Assembly (NCBI GenBank): GCA_963824545.1
Contig: CAWGPP010000012.1
Coordinates: 62,001 to 126,000, forward strand
Direction of reading: 5' to 3'
Source of the DNA: Bog-532 sp963824545
GTDB taxonomy: Bacteria; Actinomycetota; Actinomycetes; Streptosporangiales; Streptosporangiaceae
Length of the DNA stretch: 64,000 nucleotides
Shown here: positions 1 through 7,758 of the stretch, in pieces
Layout: each line of letters starts with the position of its first letter
How positions within the stretch are numbered: position 1 is the stretch's first letter
The notes under the pieces: model-generated
Databases searched by the model: none
What the model saw: only the letters and a program-made list of their open reading frames with translations
Told to the model about the DNA's origin: nothing
Position numbers and translations under genes: made by a program

Positions 1-468
1 CACGGCGGCATGGTGGCGATGGTCCGGTCCCTGACCGGGCGCAGCCCGGCCGCCTACATCGGCGACTCGGCCACGCCCGACGCGGTGAAGACCCGCACGC
101 TGGCGGAGGAGACACGCCGGGTGTTCCGGTCCCGGGTGGTCAACCCGCGGTGGATCGCGGCGATGCGCCGGCACGGCTATAAGGGCGCGTTCGAGCTGGC
201 TGCGACGGTGGACTACCTGTTCGGTTACGACGCGACCGCGCACGTCGTGTCGGACTGGATGTACGAGCGGCTCGCCGCTGCCTACGTGTTCGACCCGGAG
301 AACCGGGCCTTTATGGAAAAATCCAACCCCTGGGCCCTGCGTGGCATCACCGAACGCCTCCTCGAGGCGGCCCAGCGTGGCATGTGGGCGGAACCGGACT
401 CCAAGACGCTGGACCAGCTCCGCCAGGTCTTCCTCGACCTTGAGGGCGACCTGGAGGCCGGGGATTAG
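1..468 (+). CDS. cobN: Cobaltochelatase subunit CobN, C-terminal end (partial)
   Basis: This is the last 155 codons of CobN, the large subunit of the ATP-dependent cobaltochelatase that inserts cobalt into hydrogenobyrinate a,c-diamide. The reading frame is open from base 1 (H-G-G-M...), so the gene begins outside the window. The family's conserved C-terminus is visible: a VVNPRWI stretch, then MRRHGYKGAFELAATVDYL, and SNPWALRGI near the end. The ATPase partner is encoded separately as a fused ChlI/ChlD protein at 13183, about 13 kb away, so the chelatase genes are split between two loci. No cobalamin gene follows directly; the next gene is a methyltransferase. Identification is confident from motif order. 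Confidence 0.93.
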   Translation, partial: HGGMVAMVRSLTGRSPAAYIGDSATPDAVKTRTLAEETRRVFRSRVVNPRWIAAMRRHGYKGAFELAATVDYLFGYDATAHVVSDWMYERLAAAYVFDPENRAFMEKSNPWALRGITERLLEAAQRGMWAEPDSKTLDQLRQVFLDLEGDLEAGD

Positions 469-564
469 CAGAGGGCAGCCGGGCGCCAAGTTATTGCGAT
501 GTCACGGTTCGCGATTCGCACGTCACGTGTAAGACTGGAAAGCGATGGTTCCAGCGGAGGCTTG

Positions 565-1389
565 ATGGCTCAGGCATCACATGTGCCGACCGGTGTTGAC
601 CCCAGTGTCCCCACCCCGGCGCGGATATACGACTACATGCTGCGTGGCGAGCACTATCTCGACGTGGACGTCCGTGCGGCCGAACAGATCCTGGGCGCCG
701 TGCCGGAGATCAGGGACTGTGCGTGGTCTAACCGCGGGTTTCACCAGCGAGCGGCCAAATGGATGGCCGAGCACGGAATCCGGCAGTTCATCGACATAGG
801 CTCCGGACTGCCGACCGTTGGCAACACGCACGATGTTGTCCAGAAGGTCGTCCCGGATGCCAGGGTCGTCTATGTCGACAACGATCCGATGGTGGAAGCG
901 CAGGGCCGGGTGCTGCTCGCGGGCACGGGGACGACCGCCGTGATCCGCGGTGACGTGCGTGAGCCGGAGACGATTCTCGGCCACCCGGACCTGCGCCGGC
1001 TCATTGATTTCAGCGAGCCGGCGGGCGTCCTGATGACCGCCGTCCTGATGTTCGTGTCCGACCGGTCGGATCCGTGGGGCCTGGTGGCGCGCTACATGAA
1101 TGCGGTGTCGGCTGGCAGCTACCTTTCGCTGTCGCACCTCACCGACGAGCGCAAGCCGCCGCTCGCCGTGCAGCGGTTCCGTGCCGTCTTCGACAAAGCC
1201 AGCGAGCGCATGCACTTCCGGTCGCACGCCGATATCGCGCGGTTCTTCGACGGGCTGGAACTGGTCCCGCCGTACGACGGCGCCGAGCCCGGGCTCACCT
1301 TCACCGGCATCTGGGGCGCGGAGGATCCGGTGCTCGCGGACAGCGAGGGACAGCGCTGGCTCTGCTGCGGCGTGGCCAGGCGGCCGTGA
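565..1389 (+). CDS. SAM-dependent methyltransferase, DUF574 (Methyltransf_19) family
   Basis: A 274-residue protein of the actinobacterial DUF574 methyltransferase family, whose substrates are mostly unknown. It has the family's N-terminal PTPARIYDYMLRGEHYLDVD signature, the NRGFHQRAAKW segment, a SAM-binding loop FIDIGSGLPT around residue 75, and an acidic strand VVYVDNDPMV. An open frame extends to a possible start at 499, but ATG 565 is preferred: AGCGGAGG lies 5 bases upstream and the conserved region starts soon after. The stop overlaps the GTG of the next gene (GTGA), so the two are probably co-translated. Genes of this family often lie beside XRE/DUF397 genes in actinomycetes, as here. 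Confidence 0.88.
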   Translation: MAQASHVPTGVDPSVPTPARIYDYMLRGEHYLDVDVRAAEQILGAVPEIRDCAWSNRGFHQRAAKWMAEHGIRQFIDIGSGLPTVGNTHDVVQKVVPDARVVYVDNDPMVEAQGRVLLAGTGTTAVIRGDVREPETILGHPDLRRLIDFSEPAGVLMTAVLMFVSDRSDPWGLVARYMNAVSAGSYLSLSHLTDERKPPLAVQRFRAVFDKASERMHFRSHADIARFFDGLELVPPYDGAEPGLTFTGIWGAEDPVLADSEGQRWLCCGVARRP

Positions 1390-1751
1390 TCGCCAAGCCC
1401 ACGGCCGAGGAGCTCGGCATCGATCCGGACGCTCAGGAGTGGCAGCGTTCGGGAGAGGGCGCCGGGGCCATAGAGGTTACTTTCACCGGCGGGGCATCCG
1501 GTGTTCCCCGGGCATCCGGTGTTCCCCGGGCATCCGGTGTTCCCCGGGCATCCGGTGTTCCCCGGGCGTCTGGTGTTCCCCGGGCGTCTGGTGCGGATGA
1601 GCCGGGCCGTGCGGAGGACTGGGTGCTGATGCGGGTCGCCGGAGATCCGGATCGCCGGGTGCTCGTGTTCGACCGGAACGAGTGGGAGTGCTTTTTGGAC
1701 GGGGCCCGGAAAGGCGAATTTGATGACGCGACCGATAATGCCGCGCCGTAG
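1386..1751 (+). CDS. DUF397-like protein with internal hexapeptide repeats
   Basis: A 121-residue protein starting at a GTG that overlaps the previous stop. The C-terminal third (VLMRVAGDPDRRVLVF, then EWECFLDGARKGEFD) resembles the end of DUF397 proteins, in which a strand followed by EWxxFLxGVRxGEFD is typical. The N-terminal WRKS part of DUF397 is not recognisable. Between the halves lie five tandem copies of the hexapeptide ASGVPR, encoded by a nearly perfect 18-bp repeat. Membership of DUF397 is inferred from the tail only. DUF397 proteins usually pair with XRE regulators; one such pair lies just downstream. Function unknown. Confidence 0.6.
   Translation: MIAKPTAEELGIDPDAQEWQRSGEGAGAIEVTFTGGASGVPRASGVPRASGVPRASGVPRASGVPRASGADEPGRAEDWVLMRVAGDPDRRVLVFDRNEWECFLDGARKGEFDDATDNAAP
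1494..1592 (+). repeat. 18-bp tandem repeat within the DUF397-like gene
   Basis: Five consecutive copies of GCATCCGGTGTTCCCCGG plus half a copy; the last copies carry GCGTCT instead of GCATCC. The period keeps frame and encodes ASGVPR. Near identity of the copies suggests recent slippage expansion. Confidence 0.95.
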
Positions 1752-1851
1752 GCCTCTGGTTCGGGCCGCAATTGGGGTCGCTTGACCTCAGAAAATGCCA
1801 TAAACGCGGGTGGGGGAGGCGTCGCCAGCCGACTGCAATGCGGTCAGCCTG

Positions 1852-1874
1852 TTTAAAGAATGGCCTATTTAAAG
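1852..1874 (+). promoter_or_regulatory. Paired TTTAAAG direct repeats ahead of the XRE gene
   Basis: Two TTTAAAG heptamers (1852-1858 and 1868-1874) are spaced 16 bp start to start, in an AT-rich pocket of a very GC-rich genome. TATAGAAT follows at once and may be a -10 element. The location about 70 bp before the XRE regulator gene makes this a candidate promoter and autoregulatory operator; that role is inference. Confidence 0.35.
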
Positions 1875-1945
1875 TATAGAATTGTGAATCGCAAGTTGGG
1901 TAGCCTTATGTCGAAGTTAAGACCTTGTCAAGGAGGCGAACGGGC

Positions 1946-2797
1946 ATGAGTGACGACGCCTACGGCGCCACCATCGCCAAGCGCCGGCTCTCTCACCGCC
2001 TCGCCGAGCTCCGCGTGGCCAGCGGCTACACCGCGAACCATGTCTGCGACATCCTGAACTGGGGCCGCGGCAAGGTCGGCCGCTTCGAGGCCAACCAGTG
2101 GAAGCGTCCCGAGCTGAGCGACGTCCGGGACCTGCTGCGCATCTACGGGGTCAAGGGCGGCGAGGCGGAGGAGGTCGAGGAGCTCGCCATGCGGGCGCGG
2201 GCCCGGCCCTGGTGGCGCGACTTCGCGGAGATCTTCGACAGTGAATTCCCCGGTTACGAGAACGACGCGAGCACGATCCGCGCGTTCATGCCGCTGATCC
2301 TGCCCGGCTTGCTCCAGACGCCCGCCTACATCGAGTCCCTCCTGCGGACCGGTCCCCGGCCGCCCCGGTGGCGGCGTGAGGCGCTGGCCGCGCGACTGCG
2401 CCGGCAGGAGATCCTCGAGCGTTCCGGCGAGATCGCCCCGATGCTGAGCGCCGTGATCACCGAGGCGTCGCTGCTCTACCGCTGGGGTACGCGCGGCGAC
2501 CGCAGGGAGCAGATCGTCCATCTCGTGGAAATGGCCGGGCGCCGCAACGTTGAACTGCGGGTCCAGCGTTTCGAGGACGGCCCGCCGAGCGGGGCGCACT
2601 CGATGGTGAACATCTTCGGCTTCGATGGCGAGGATCCGAGCCTCGTCTTTGTGGAAACCGATTATGCGGTCGAGGAGGTGAGCAAGCGGGAATCAGTGAA
2701 CGGCTATCTGCAGTCGTTCGAACGTGCCTGTGACGGGGCGCTCGACCCGCGCGACACGGTGGACTACCTCGAGCATCTCGCTGAGCGACTGGAGTGA
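1946..2797 (+). CDS. XRE-family transcriptional regulator with DUF5753 domain
   Basis: A 283-residue helix-turn-helix regulator of the large actinobacterial XRE-DUF5753 group. Residues about 12-65 form the Cro/C1-type HTH (RLAELRVASGYTANHVCDIL, then GKVGRFE), and the remainder matches the DUF5753 ligand- or partner-binding region (FMPLILPGLLQTPAYIESLL and FVETDYAVEEV). The start ATG 1946 has AAGGAGG ten bases upstream; a longer frame from 1925 lacks such a site. The DUF397 gene follows after 3 bases. In Streptomyces such pairs (for example BldB/WhiJ-type arrays) influence development and antibiotic production through interaction of the two proteins; here the target is unknown. Confidence 0.92.
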   Translation: MSDDAYGATIAKRRLSHRLAELRVASGYTANHVCDILNWGRGKVGRFEANQWKRPELSDVRDLLRIYGVKGGEAEEVEELAMRARARPWWRDFAEIFDSEFPGYENDASTIRAFMPLILPGLLQTPAYIESLLRTGPRPPRWRREALAARLRRQEILERSGEIAPMLSAVITEASLLYRWGTRGDRREQIVHLVEMAGRRNVELRVQRFEDGPPSGAHSMVNIFGFDGEDPSLVFVETDYAVEEVSKRESVNGYLQSFERACDGALDPRDTVDYLEHLAERLE

Positions 2798-2800
2798 GCA

Positions 2801-3001
2801 ATGACTGATCTGTCTCAGGCCATCTGGCGGAAGGCCCGCCGCAGTTCGCACAATGGGGGCTGCGTGGAGATCGCAGCCAACCTCCCCGACGTCACTGCCG
2901 TCAGGGACAGCAAGCACCCGGAAGGCGGCGCGCACGTCGTCGACCGGCTTGCGTTCGCCCGGTTCCTGGCGGACATCAAAGAGGGGCGCTACGACATCTA
3001 G
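2801..3001 (+). CDS. DUF397 domain protein, partner of the XRE regulator
   Basis: A 66-residue protein with the complete DUF397 signature: WRKARRSSHNGGCVEIA at the N-terminus, VRDSKHPEGG in the middle and a FARFLADIKEGRYD tail. It starts 3 bases after the stop of the XRE-DUF5753 gene, so the two are almost certainly co-translated. Proteins of this family are thought to act as small antagonists or co-factors of the neighbouring regulator. A hairpin at 3021-3052 follows and probably ends the transcript. Confidence 0.93.
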   Translation: MTDLSQAIWRKARRSSHNGGCVEIAANLPDVTAVRDSKHPEGGAHVVDRLAFARFLADIKEGRYDI

Positions 3002-3020
3002 ATGCCATAGCGGGCGGTAA

Positions 3021-3052
3021 TGAATCCCCCGGGCTGCACCCTGGGGGATTCA
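3021..3052 (+). terminator. Stem-loop after the DUF397 gene
   Basis: Arms TGAATCCCCC and GGGGGATTCA form a perfect 10-bp stem around a 12-base loop, 20 bases after the DUF397 stop. There is no U tract, as is common for actinobacterial terminators. Confidence 0.6.
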
Positions 3053-3441
3053 CCCACCGACCGGCCTGTCTCAAAGGCCTGGCGGTCCCGCAGAGGGCTC
3101 CCGCCGCGACTGACTGTACACGTGGGATTTGTTTGCTGTCATAATGCGTTATCCCGTCAGTCATTAGCTGAGATAAATGCACCCCCATGCGCTGGGCATA
3201 TATAGCCGCGCCGCCGGAAACTGGCCCGGTCGGCACCGCTCCATCGCCGCGGTCCGGAATGCTTTGTTTATGTGTGATTGACCACTTAAGTCTTGTGGAA
3301 CACTTCCTGTGCTCATAATCTGTGCTTCACAGATTATGAAAATGAAAGCCTGAGATCGCGAACCATTAGTGCGGCCCCCCGGCCCCCGGGGCCGCAACCG
3401 CCGGGGTCACCCGACGGCAGTCCGGCGGGAGGAACAGGGGT
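3053..3441. other. Gene-free, AT-enriched intergenic region
   Basis: No convincing gene. Composition between about 3120 and 3350 is clearly more AT-rich than the rest of the window, with stretches such as GCATATATAGC. The region holds the 12-bp palindrome at 3313-3339 and presumably the promoter of the ATPase gene that starts at 3442. Confidence 0.6.
3313..3339. promoter_or_regulatory. Perfect 12-bp AT-rich inverted repeat
   Basis: TCATAATCTGTG and CACAGATTATGA flank a 3-base loop (CTT). The symmetry is perfect. It lies about 100 bp before the RsbW-like ATPase gene. It may be a repressor operator, a hairpin in the leader or a terminator; sequence alone does not decide. Confidence 0.45.
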
Positions 3442-4296
3442 ATGGGCGGCTTGCGCACGCTGGTGACCGGAGCGTGCTGTGCCTGGCCGCTGCCCACGGA
3501 CGCATCCTGCGCGAGAGCGGCCCGCCGGTTCTACCGCGCGGCCGCGGCCGAAGCCGGGATCCGGCCCGGGCTGATCGACAACGGCGTCCTGATGGCCAGT
3601 GAGCTGGCCGCCAACACGCTGCACGCCCGCGGAGACGTCAGCGGCCCGTCGCGGCCGGCCACAGCGCGGCCCGAACTGTGGCTGTATCTGCGCGGCAGCG
3701 GCATGACGCGCGAACTTGTGTGCAAGGTGTTCGATGCGTCCCCGGGATGGCGGCCGGGCCGCACCCCGGGCGCGCCCCCGCCCCGTGCCGCCGCCGAGGC
3801 CACGAGCGGACGTGGACTTCAGGTCGTGCACGAGCTCTCCCACGGACGGTGGGGCCATCACCTCACCCGGGCCAGGTTCGGCGGACGGAAGGCACGCGGC
3901 AAGGCGGTCTGGTTCGCGCTTCCCGTTCCGTCGCGGGGCGGCACGTCCCCGGCCCCCGGCCTTGGGGACACCTGGGCGGCCGACCTGGACGCGATACGCC
4001 AATGCCGCCGGCTCAGCGCGTGCCAGGCCGCCGGTGAACTGGAGGCGATGCTGTCCGCCCGGGGGCTCGGCGGCCGGCTCCTGCGCGCCGATCAGCCCGC
4101 CGCGGACATCTCGGTGCTCTGGGTACCACGTGGCCTGATCGTCTGCTGCCGGGACGGCGCCGTATCGCTGCGGACCCCGGCCGGCGACAGCCAGCACTGG
4201 ACGTACGCGGACCTGGTCGACGTCACCGAGCGGGCCGTCTGGATGCACGAGGAGATCGAGCACACCGTCGCCGGCGCACCCGAGGCGGTCGGCTAA
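3442..4296 (+). CDS. RsbW-like ATP-binding protein (HATPase_c_2) with C-terminal extension
   Basis: A 284-residue protein. Residues about 25-155 carry the GHKL ATPase motifs of anti-sigma-factor kinases: an N-box in MASELAANTLHA, a G1-like VFDASPGWRPG and a G2-like SGRGLQVVHELS followed by RWG. Residues 180-284 form a second region seen in many actinomycete relatives, with no catalytic motif I can name. GGGAGGA lies 9 bases before the ATG. Such proteins are typically anti-sigma factors or regulatory kinases; no anti-anti-sigma or sigma gene is adjacent, so the partner is unknown. It converges on the nucleoside hydrolase gene across a repeat-filled spacer. Confidence 0.8.
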   Translation: MGGLRTLVTGACCAWPLPTDASCARAARRFYRAAAAEAGIRPGLIDNGVLMASELAANTLHARGDVSGPSRPATARPELWLYLRGSGMTRELVCKVFDASPGWRPGRTPGAPPPRAAAEATSGRGLQVVHELSHGRWGHHLTRARFGGRKARGKAVWFALPVPSRGGTSPAPGLGDTWAADLDAIRQCRRLSACQAAGELEAMLSARGLGGRLLRADQPAADISVLWVPRGLIVCCRDGAVSLRTPAGDSQHWTYADLVDVTERAVWMHEEIEHTVAGAPEAVG

Positions 4297-4327
4297 CGTT
4301 CCGGCTCAACCCGACAAAATCAATTAA

Positions 4328-4612
4328 CGAAACGGTGCCCACGCGGGGGCGGTGCCAGCGCAACGGGCGATGCCTGCGCAACGGACCATAGCGATCTAAC
4401 GAACGGTGTCCGTGTAACCGGCGGTGCCTTCGCAACGGGTGGTGCCCGCGCAACCGGCGGTGCCCGCGCAACCGGCGGTGCCTGTGTAACCGGCGGTGCC
4501 TGTGTAACCGGCGGTGCCTGTCGCAACGGGCGGTGCCTTCGCAACGGGCGGTGCCTTCGCAACGGGCGGTGCCTGCGTAACGGGCGGTGCCTGCGCAACG
4601 GGCGCGTCCTGT
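4328..4612. repeat. Degenerate 18-bp tandem repeat array between convergent genes
   Basis: About fourteen copies of an 18-bp unit related to GCAACGGGCGGTGCCTTC fill the space between the ATPase gene and the 3' end of the nucleoside hydrolase. The right-hand copies are nearly identical; those on the left are degraded. The period is a multiple of three, so frames stay open on both strands, but none has a ribosome site or a recognisable product. I treat it as non-coding. Confidence 0.85.
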
Positions 4613-5628
4613 CAGCGGGCGGTGCGGGTGCTCATCGCGGCGGCCACGTTCGCGTAGGCGTCCAGTACCCGGTCCCAGAATCCGCCTACGTCGATAGCGG
4701 TGGCGACGAGGGCGTTGCGCCCGGCGGCGGGGGCGCGGAAATCGGTGACGGTCATGCCCGAGGTCCACCGGCCCGTGGTCTCGACCTCAACCCGGGCGGG
4801 CAGGCAGCCCAGCAGGGCGGGGTCGGCTACGTAGGCGACCGCGCACACATCGTGCACGGCGGGATCGGCCGCGATCACGGCGAGGGCGTCGTCGTCCCGG
4901 CCGGGTTCCCAGCCGGGCCCGGCCCCGGGGACCGCGGCGAGCGGGTCCTCATCCGACGCGTAGTGCGCGAGGCCGGGCAGCACCAGCTCGCTGGCCAGCG
5001 CGCCGAGCGGCCGGATCCGGTCGCGTACCGCCGCGGTCGCCCGTGCCTGCAGTGTGACGTCGAGCCCGACCATGGTGACCGTCCATCCGGCGCGGAAGAC
5101 GATGGCGGCGGCTTCGGGATCGACCGCGATGTTGAACTCGGCGGCGGGCGTGACGTTACCCCGGCCGGCCGAGCCGCCCATGATCACGAAATCCCTGACC
5201 TGGCTGACCAGCTGCGGCTCACGGTGCACGGCCAGCGCGATGTTGGTCAGCGGCCCGGTGGCGATCAGGGTGATCTCCCCCGGGGCCGCGCCGATCGTCT
5301 CGATGAGGTAATCGATGGCGTGACCGCCCGACGGCCGTGATTCCGGCGGCGGAAGCAACGCGCCACCGAGGCCGGTCTCCCCGTGCACGTCCCGGGCGTC
5401 CATCGGCGGCCGCAGCAGGGGCGCGGGACTGCCCGGGGTAACCGGAACGCCGCTGGCGCCGATGAACTCACACACCCGCTGCGCGTTGGACGTCGTGAGA
5501 TCCAGGCCTACGTTGCCGGCCACGGTGGTGATGCCGCACAGCTCAAGGCCCGGGGAGCCGGCTGCGAACGCGATGGCCAGGGCGTCGTCGATACCTGGAT
5601 CGCAATCCAGAATGATCTTCTGAGCCAC
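4612..5628 (-). CDS. Inosine/uridine-preferring nucleoside hydrolase
   Basis: A 338-residue enzyme that cleaves the N-glycosidic bond of ribonucleosides to free base and ribose for salvage. The calcium- and ribose-binding DCDPGIDDA motif is at residues 8-16, as in IunH/RihA-C proteins, and further family motifs include TGPLTNIALA, MGGS and EFNIAVDPEAA. Length is typical. The start is a GTG with GGAAGGAG just upstream. It is divergent from glyA, with 109 bp between them. Substrate preference cannot be told from sequence. Likely cytosolic; there is no signal peptide. Confidence 0.93.
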   Translation of the reverse strand: MAQKIILDCDPGIDDALAIAFAAGSPGLELCGITTVAGNVGLDLTTSNAQRVCEFIGASGVPVTPGSPAPLLRPPMDARDVHGETGLGGALLPPPESRPSGGHAIDYLIETIGAAPGEITLIATGPLTNIALAVHREPQLVSQVRDFVIMGGSAGRGNVTPAAEFNIAVDPEAAAIVFRAGWTVTMVGLDVTLQARATAAVRDRIRPLGALASELVLPGLAHYASDEDPLAAVPGAGPGWEPGRDDDALAVIAADPAVHDVCAVAYVADPALLGCLPARVEVETTGRWTSGMTVTDFRAPAAGRNALVATAIDVGGFWDRVLDAYANVAAAMSTRTAR

Positions 5629-5737
5629 CCGCGGCTCCTTCCTGCGGTGGGCCGGCCAATTCAGCCATTGACGCTACCGGACCGGGAACCTCCCGTCGGG
5701 GACCGGCCGCGCCTATCCTCGTGCGGAGGAGGTTCTC

Positions 5738-7006
5738 ATGCACCAGCCGCCCATCCCGCACATCGCCCGGACCGACCCGGAGATCGCCAGCCTGATCGAG
5801 CAGGAGGCGCGCCGGGAGTACGAGAAGATCCGGCTGATCCCGTCGGAGAACTACGTGTCGGTGGCCGTGATGGAGGCGTCCGGCTCGGTGCTGACCAACA
5901 AATACTCCGAGGGGTATCCGGGGCGCCGCTACTACGAAGGCCAGCAGTTCATCGACGTCATCGAGACCATGGCGATACAGCGGGCGCAGGCGCTGTTCGG
6001 CGTCGACCACGCCAACGTCCAGCCGTACTCCGGCTCGCCCGCCAACCTGGCTGTCTACCTGGCCTTTGCCAGTCCCGGCGACACGATCATGGGAATGTCG
6101 CTGCCGATGGGCGGTCACCTGACCCACGGGTGGCCGGTCTCGGTGACCGGCAAGTGGTTTCACAGCGTGCCGTACAACGTCCGCGCTGACACCGGCCGGG
6201 TCGACCTGGACGAGGTCCGCGACCTGGCCCGCCGCGAACGTCCCCGGCTCATCTTCTGCGGCGGGACGGCGATCCCGCGGACGATCGACTTTCCCGCCTT
6301 CGCGGACATCGCGAACGAGGTCGGCGCGGTGCTCGTGGCCGATATCGCGCACATCGCCGGGCTGATCGCCGGCGGAGCTCATCCGTCCCCGGCCGGGCAC
6401 GCTGGCGTGATCACCACGACGACACACAAGACCCTGCGCGGGCCGCGCGGCGCGATGATCATGTCGACCGCGGAGCATGCGTCCGCGCTGGACAAGGCGG
6501 TGTTCCCCGGGCTGCAGGGCGGCCCGCACGATCACACCACGGCCGCGATCGCGGTGGCCCTGCACGAGGCCGCGCAGCCGGAGTTCCGTTCCTACGCGCA
6601 TCAAGTCGTGGCCAACGCCAAGGCGCTGGCCGGGGCGCTCACGGCACGCGGCTACGACCTCATCTCCGGGGGCACGGACAACCACCTGATCCTGATCGAC
6701 CTGACCCGCCAGGGGATCGGCGGCAAGCCGGCTGCCCGGGCCCTGGACCGGGCCGGCATCGAGCTCAACTACAACACCGTGCCCTACGACCCGCGTAAGC
6801 CGTTCGACCCGTCCGGCATCCGGCTGGGCACGCCCGCGATCACCACCCGCGGCCTCAGCGAGGAGCATATGCCGGCCATCGCGGCCTGGATCGACGACGC
6901 GATCACGGCCGCCGCCAAGGACGATGAGGCGGTGCTGGACCGGATCGCCCGCGACGTCCGGGACCTGCTGTCCGGATTCCCCATGGCGGGCTGGTCCACC
7001 TCCTGA
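5738..7006 (+). CDS. glyA: Serine hydroxymethyltransferase
   Basis: A 422-residue PLP enzyme interconverting serine and glycine with tetrahydrofolate, the main source of one-carbon units. It shows the family landmarks: SENYVS near residue 36, TNKYSEGYPGRRYYEG around 52-67, and the PLP lysine (K231) in TTTTHKTLRGPRG. The site has GGTAIPR where many family members have GGSAYPR. GGAGGAGG lies 6 bases before the ATG, and TATCCT at 5714 could be its -10. Many actinomycetes carry two glyA copies, so this could be a second isozyme; the other is not in the window. Confidence 0.95.
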   Translation: MHQPPIPHIARTDPEIASLIEQEARREYEKIRLIPSENYVSVAVMEASGSVLTNKYSEGYPGRRYYEGQQFIDVIETMAIQRAQALFGVDHANVQPYSGSPANLAVYLAFASPGDTIMGMSLPMGGHLTHGWPVSVTGKWFHSVPYNVRADTGRVDLDEVRDLARRERPRLIFCGGTAIPRTIDFPAFADIANEVGAVLVADIAHIAGLIAGGAHPSPAGHAGVITTTTHKTLRGPRGAMIMSTAEHASALDKAVFPGLQGGPHDHTTAAIAVALHEAAQPEFRSYAHQVVANAKALAGALTARGYDLISGGTDNHLILIDLTRQGIGGKPAARALDRAGIELNYNTVPYDPRKPFDPSGIRLGTPAITTRGLSEEHMPAIAAWIDDAITAAAKDDEAVLDRIARDVRDLLSGFPMAGWSTS

Positions 7007-7248
7007 AGGGACCCGCCCGGTTGACCCGCCCTACGATCAGCTGCGGTGCCCGGCTGGCTCGGTCGCGGTGAGCGCTGCCGCCCGGCTGGCCCGCCAACGG
7101 TCGGCCTCGCCGCGTGGTCAGCGGTCCGCCAACGGCCGGCCCCGCTCCGTGGGCAACCACCCCCTGACGCCGCCCAGGGATATTCACTGAGAACGCTGCC
7201 CACATCCAGCGGGCCGGCGGCTAAGGCGGTCCTTTGCGTCGGTACGGC

Positions 7249-7548
7249 TCACTGGTCGCCGGGCGCCTGGGCGTGGGCCGCCGTTTCCTGGTCGAACAGC
7301 TCCGCGGGCGCGTCCCGGTGCGGGGCCACGCTGCGCCCGTCGCCCAGGTGAACGCCTCCCTGAACCGGGCCGGTCACCGGAGGTACCGAGGCCGGGCTGG
7401 TCTGGCGCGGCGCGCGGCCTGCCAGCATGACCGGGATCAGCAAGAACCCCGCCAGCACGACGGCAGAGACCGACAGCACGATCAGCCCGCTCTCCGACAT
7501 GTTGGTGATACTGGTTTGCACTGCCGGTGCGGCGACGAACAACGCCAT
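7249..7548 (-). CDS. Small single-pass membrane protein, function unknown
   Basis: A 99-residue protein with one clear transmembrane segment at about residues 21-43 (SGLIVLSVSAVVLAGFLLIP) and a charged, proline-rich cytoplasmic-looking tail. AGGAGGT sits 8 bases upstream of the ATG at 7548, which supports the gene and its start. It is divergent from the TetR gene and about 240 bp downstream of glyA on the opposite strand. I do not recognise a family. Confidence 0.6.
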   Translation of the reverse strand: MALFVAAPAVQTSITNMSESGLIVLSVSAVVLAGFLLIPVMLAGRAPRQTSPASVPPVTGPVQGGVHLGDGRSVAPHRDAPAELFDQETAAHAQAPGDQ

Positions 7549-7724
7549 CGGCCGTTACCTCCTCGTGCTCAGCTTCATCTGGAGAACATCCCCGCTATCT
7601 ATAGTCCCCCACTCACCTGAGGCACAACGAGCCCAGGGCACAGCGCGTTGCCCAGGACGTCCAGGGCGAGCGCCCGAGTTTCCCTGTGACGCTCATGGGC
7701 AAGGCCGATAGTGGAGCGCTGCTC

Positions 7725-7752
7725 TTGTTTGCGTCGACTGCTCTGCTATGGT
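7725..7752 (+). promoter_or_regulatory. Candidate sigma-70 promoter of the TetR gene
   Basis: TTGTTT (7725-7730) and TATGGT (7747-7752) are separated by 16 bp. The -10 lies only 6 bases before the ATG at 7759 and there is no good ribosome site, so the transcript may be leaderless, which is common in actinomycetes. Confidence 0.4.
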
Positions 7753-7758
7753 CGGAGC

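Noticed and set aside
577..1227. Minus-strand frame of 216 codons
   Set aside because: Antisense to the DUF574 methyltransferase with clear motifs; an effect of high third-position GC.
4223..4768. Minus-strand Arg/His repeat protein across the 18-bp array
   Set aside because: Overlaps the hydrolase gene in another frame and is only a product of the repeat.
5543..6868. Minus-strand frame of 441 codons over glyA
   Set aside because: Antisense shadow of glyA; composition is Arg/Gly/Val-rich without motifs.
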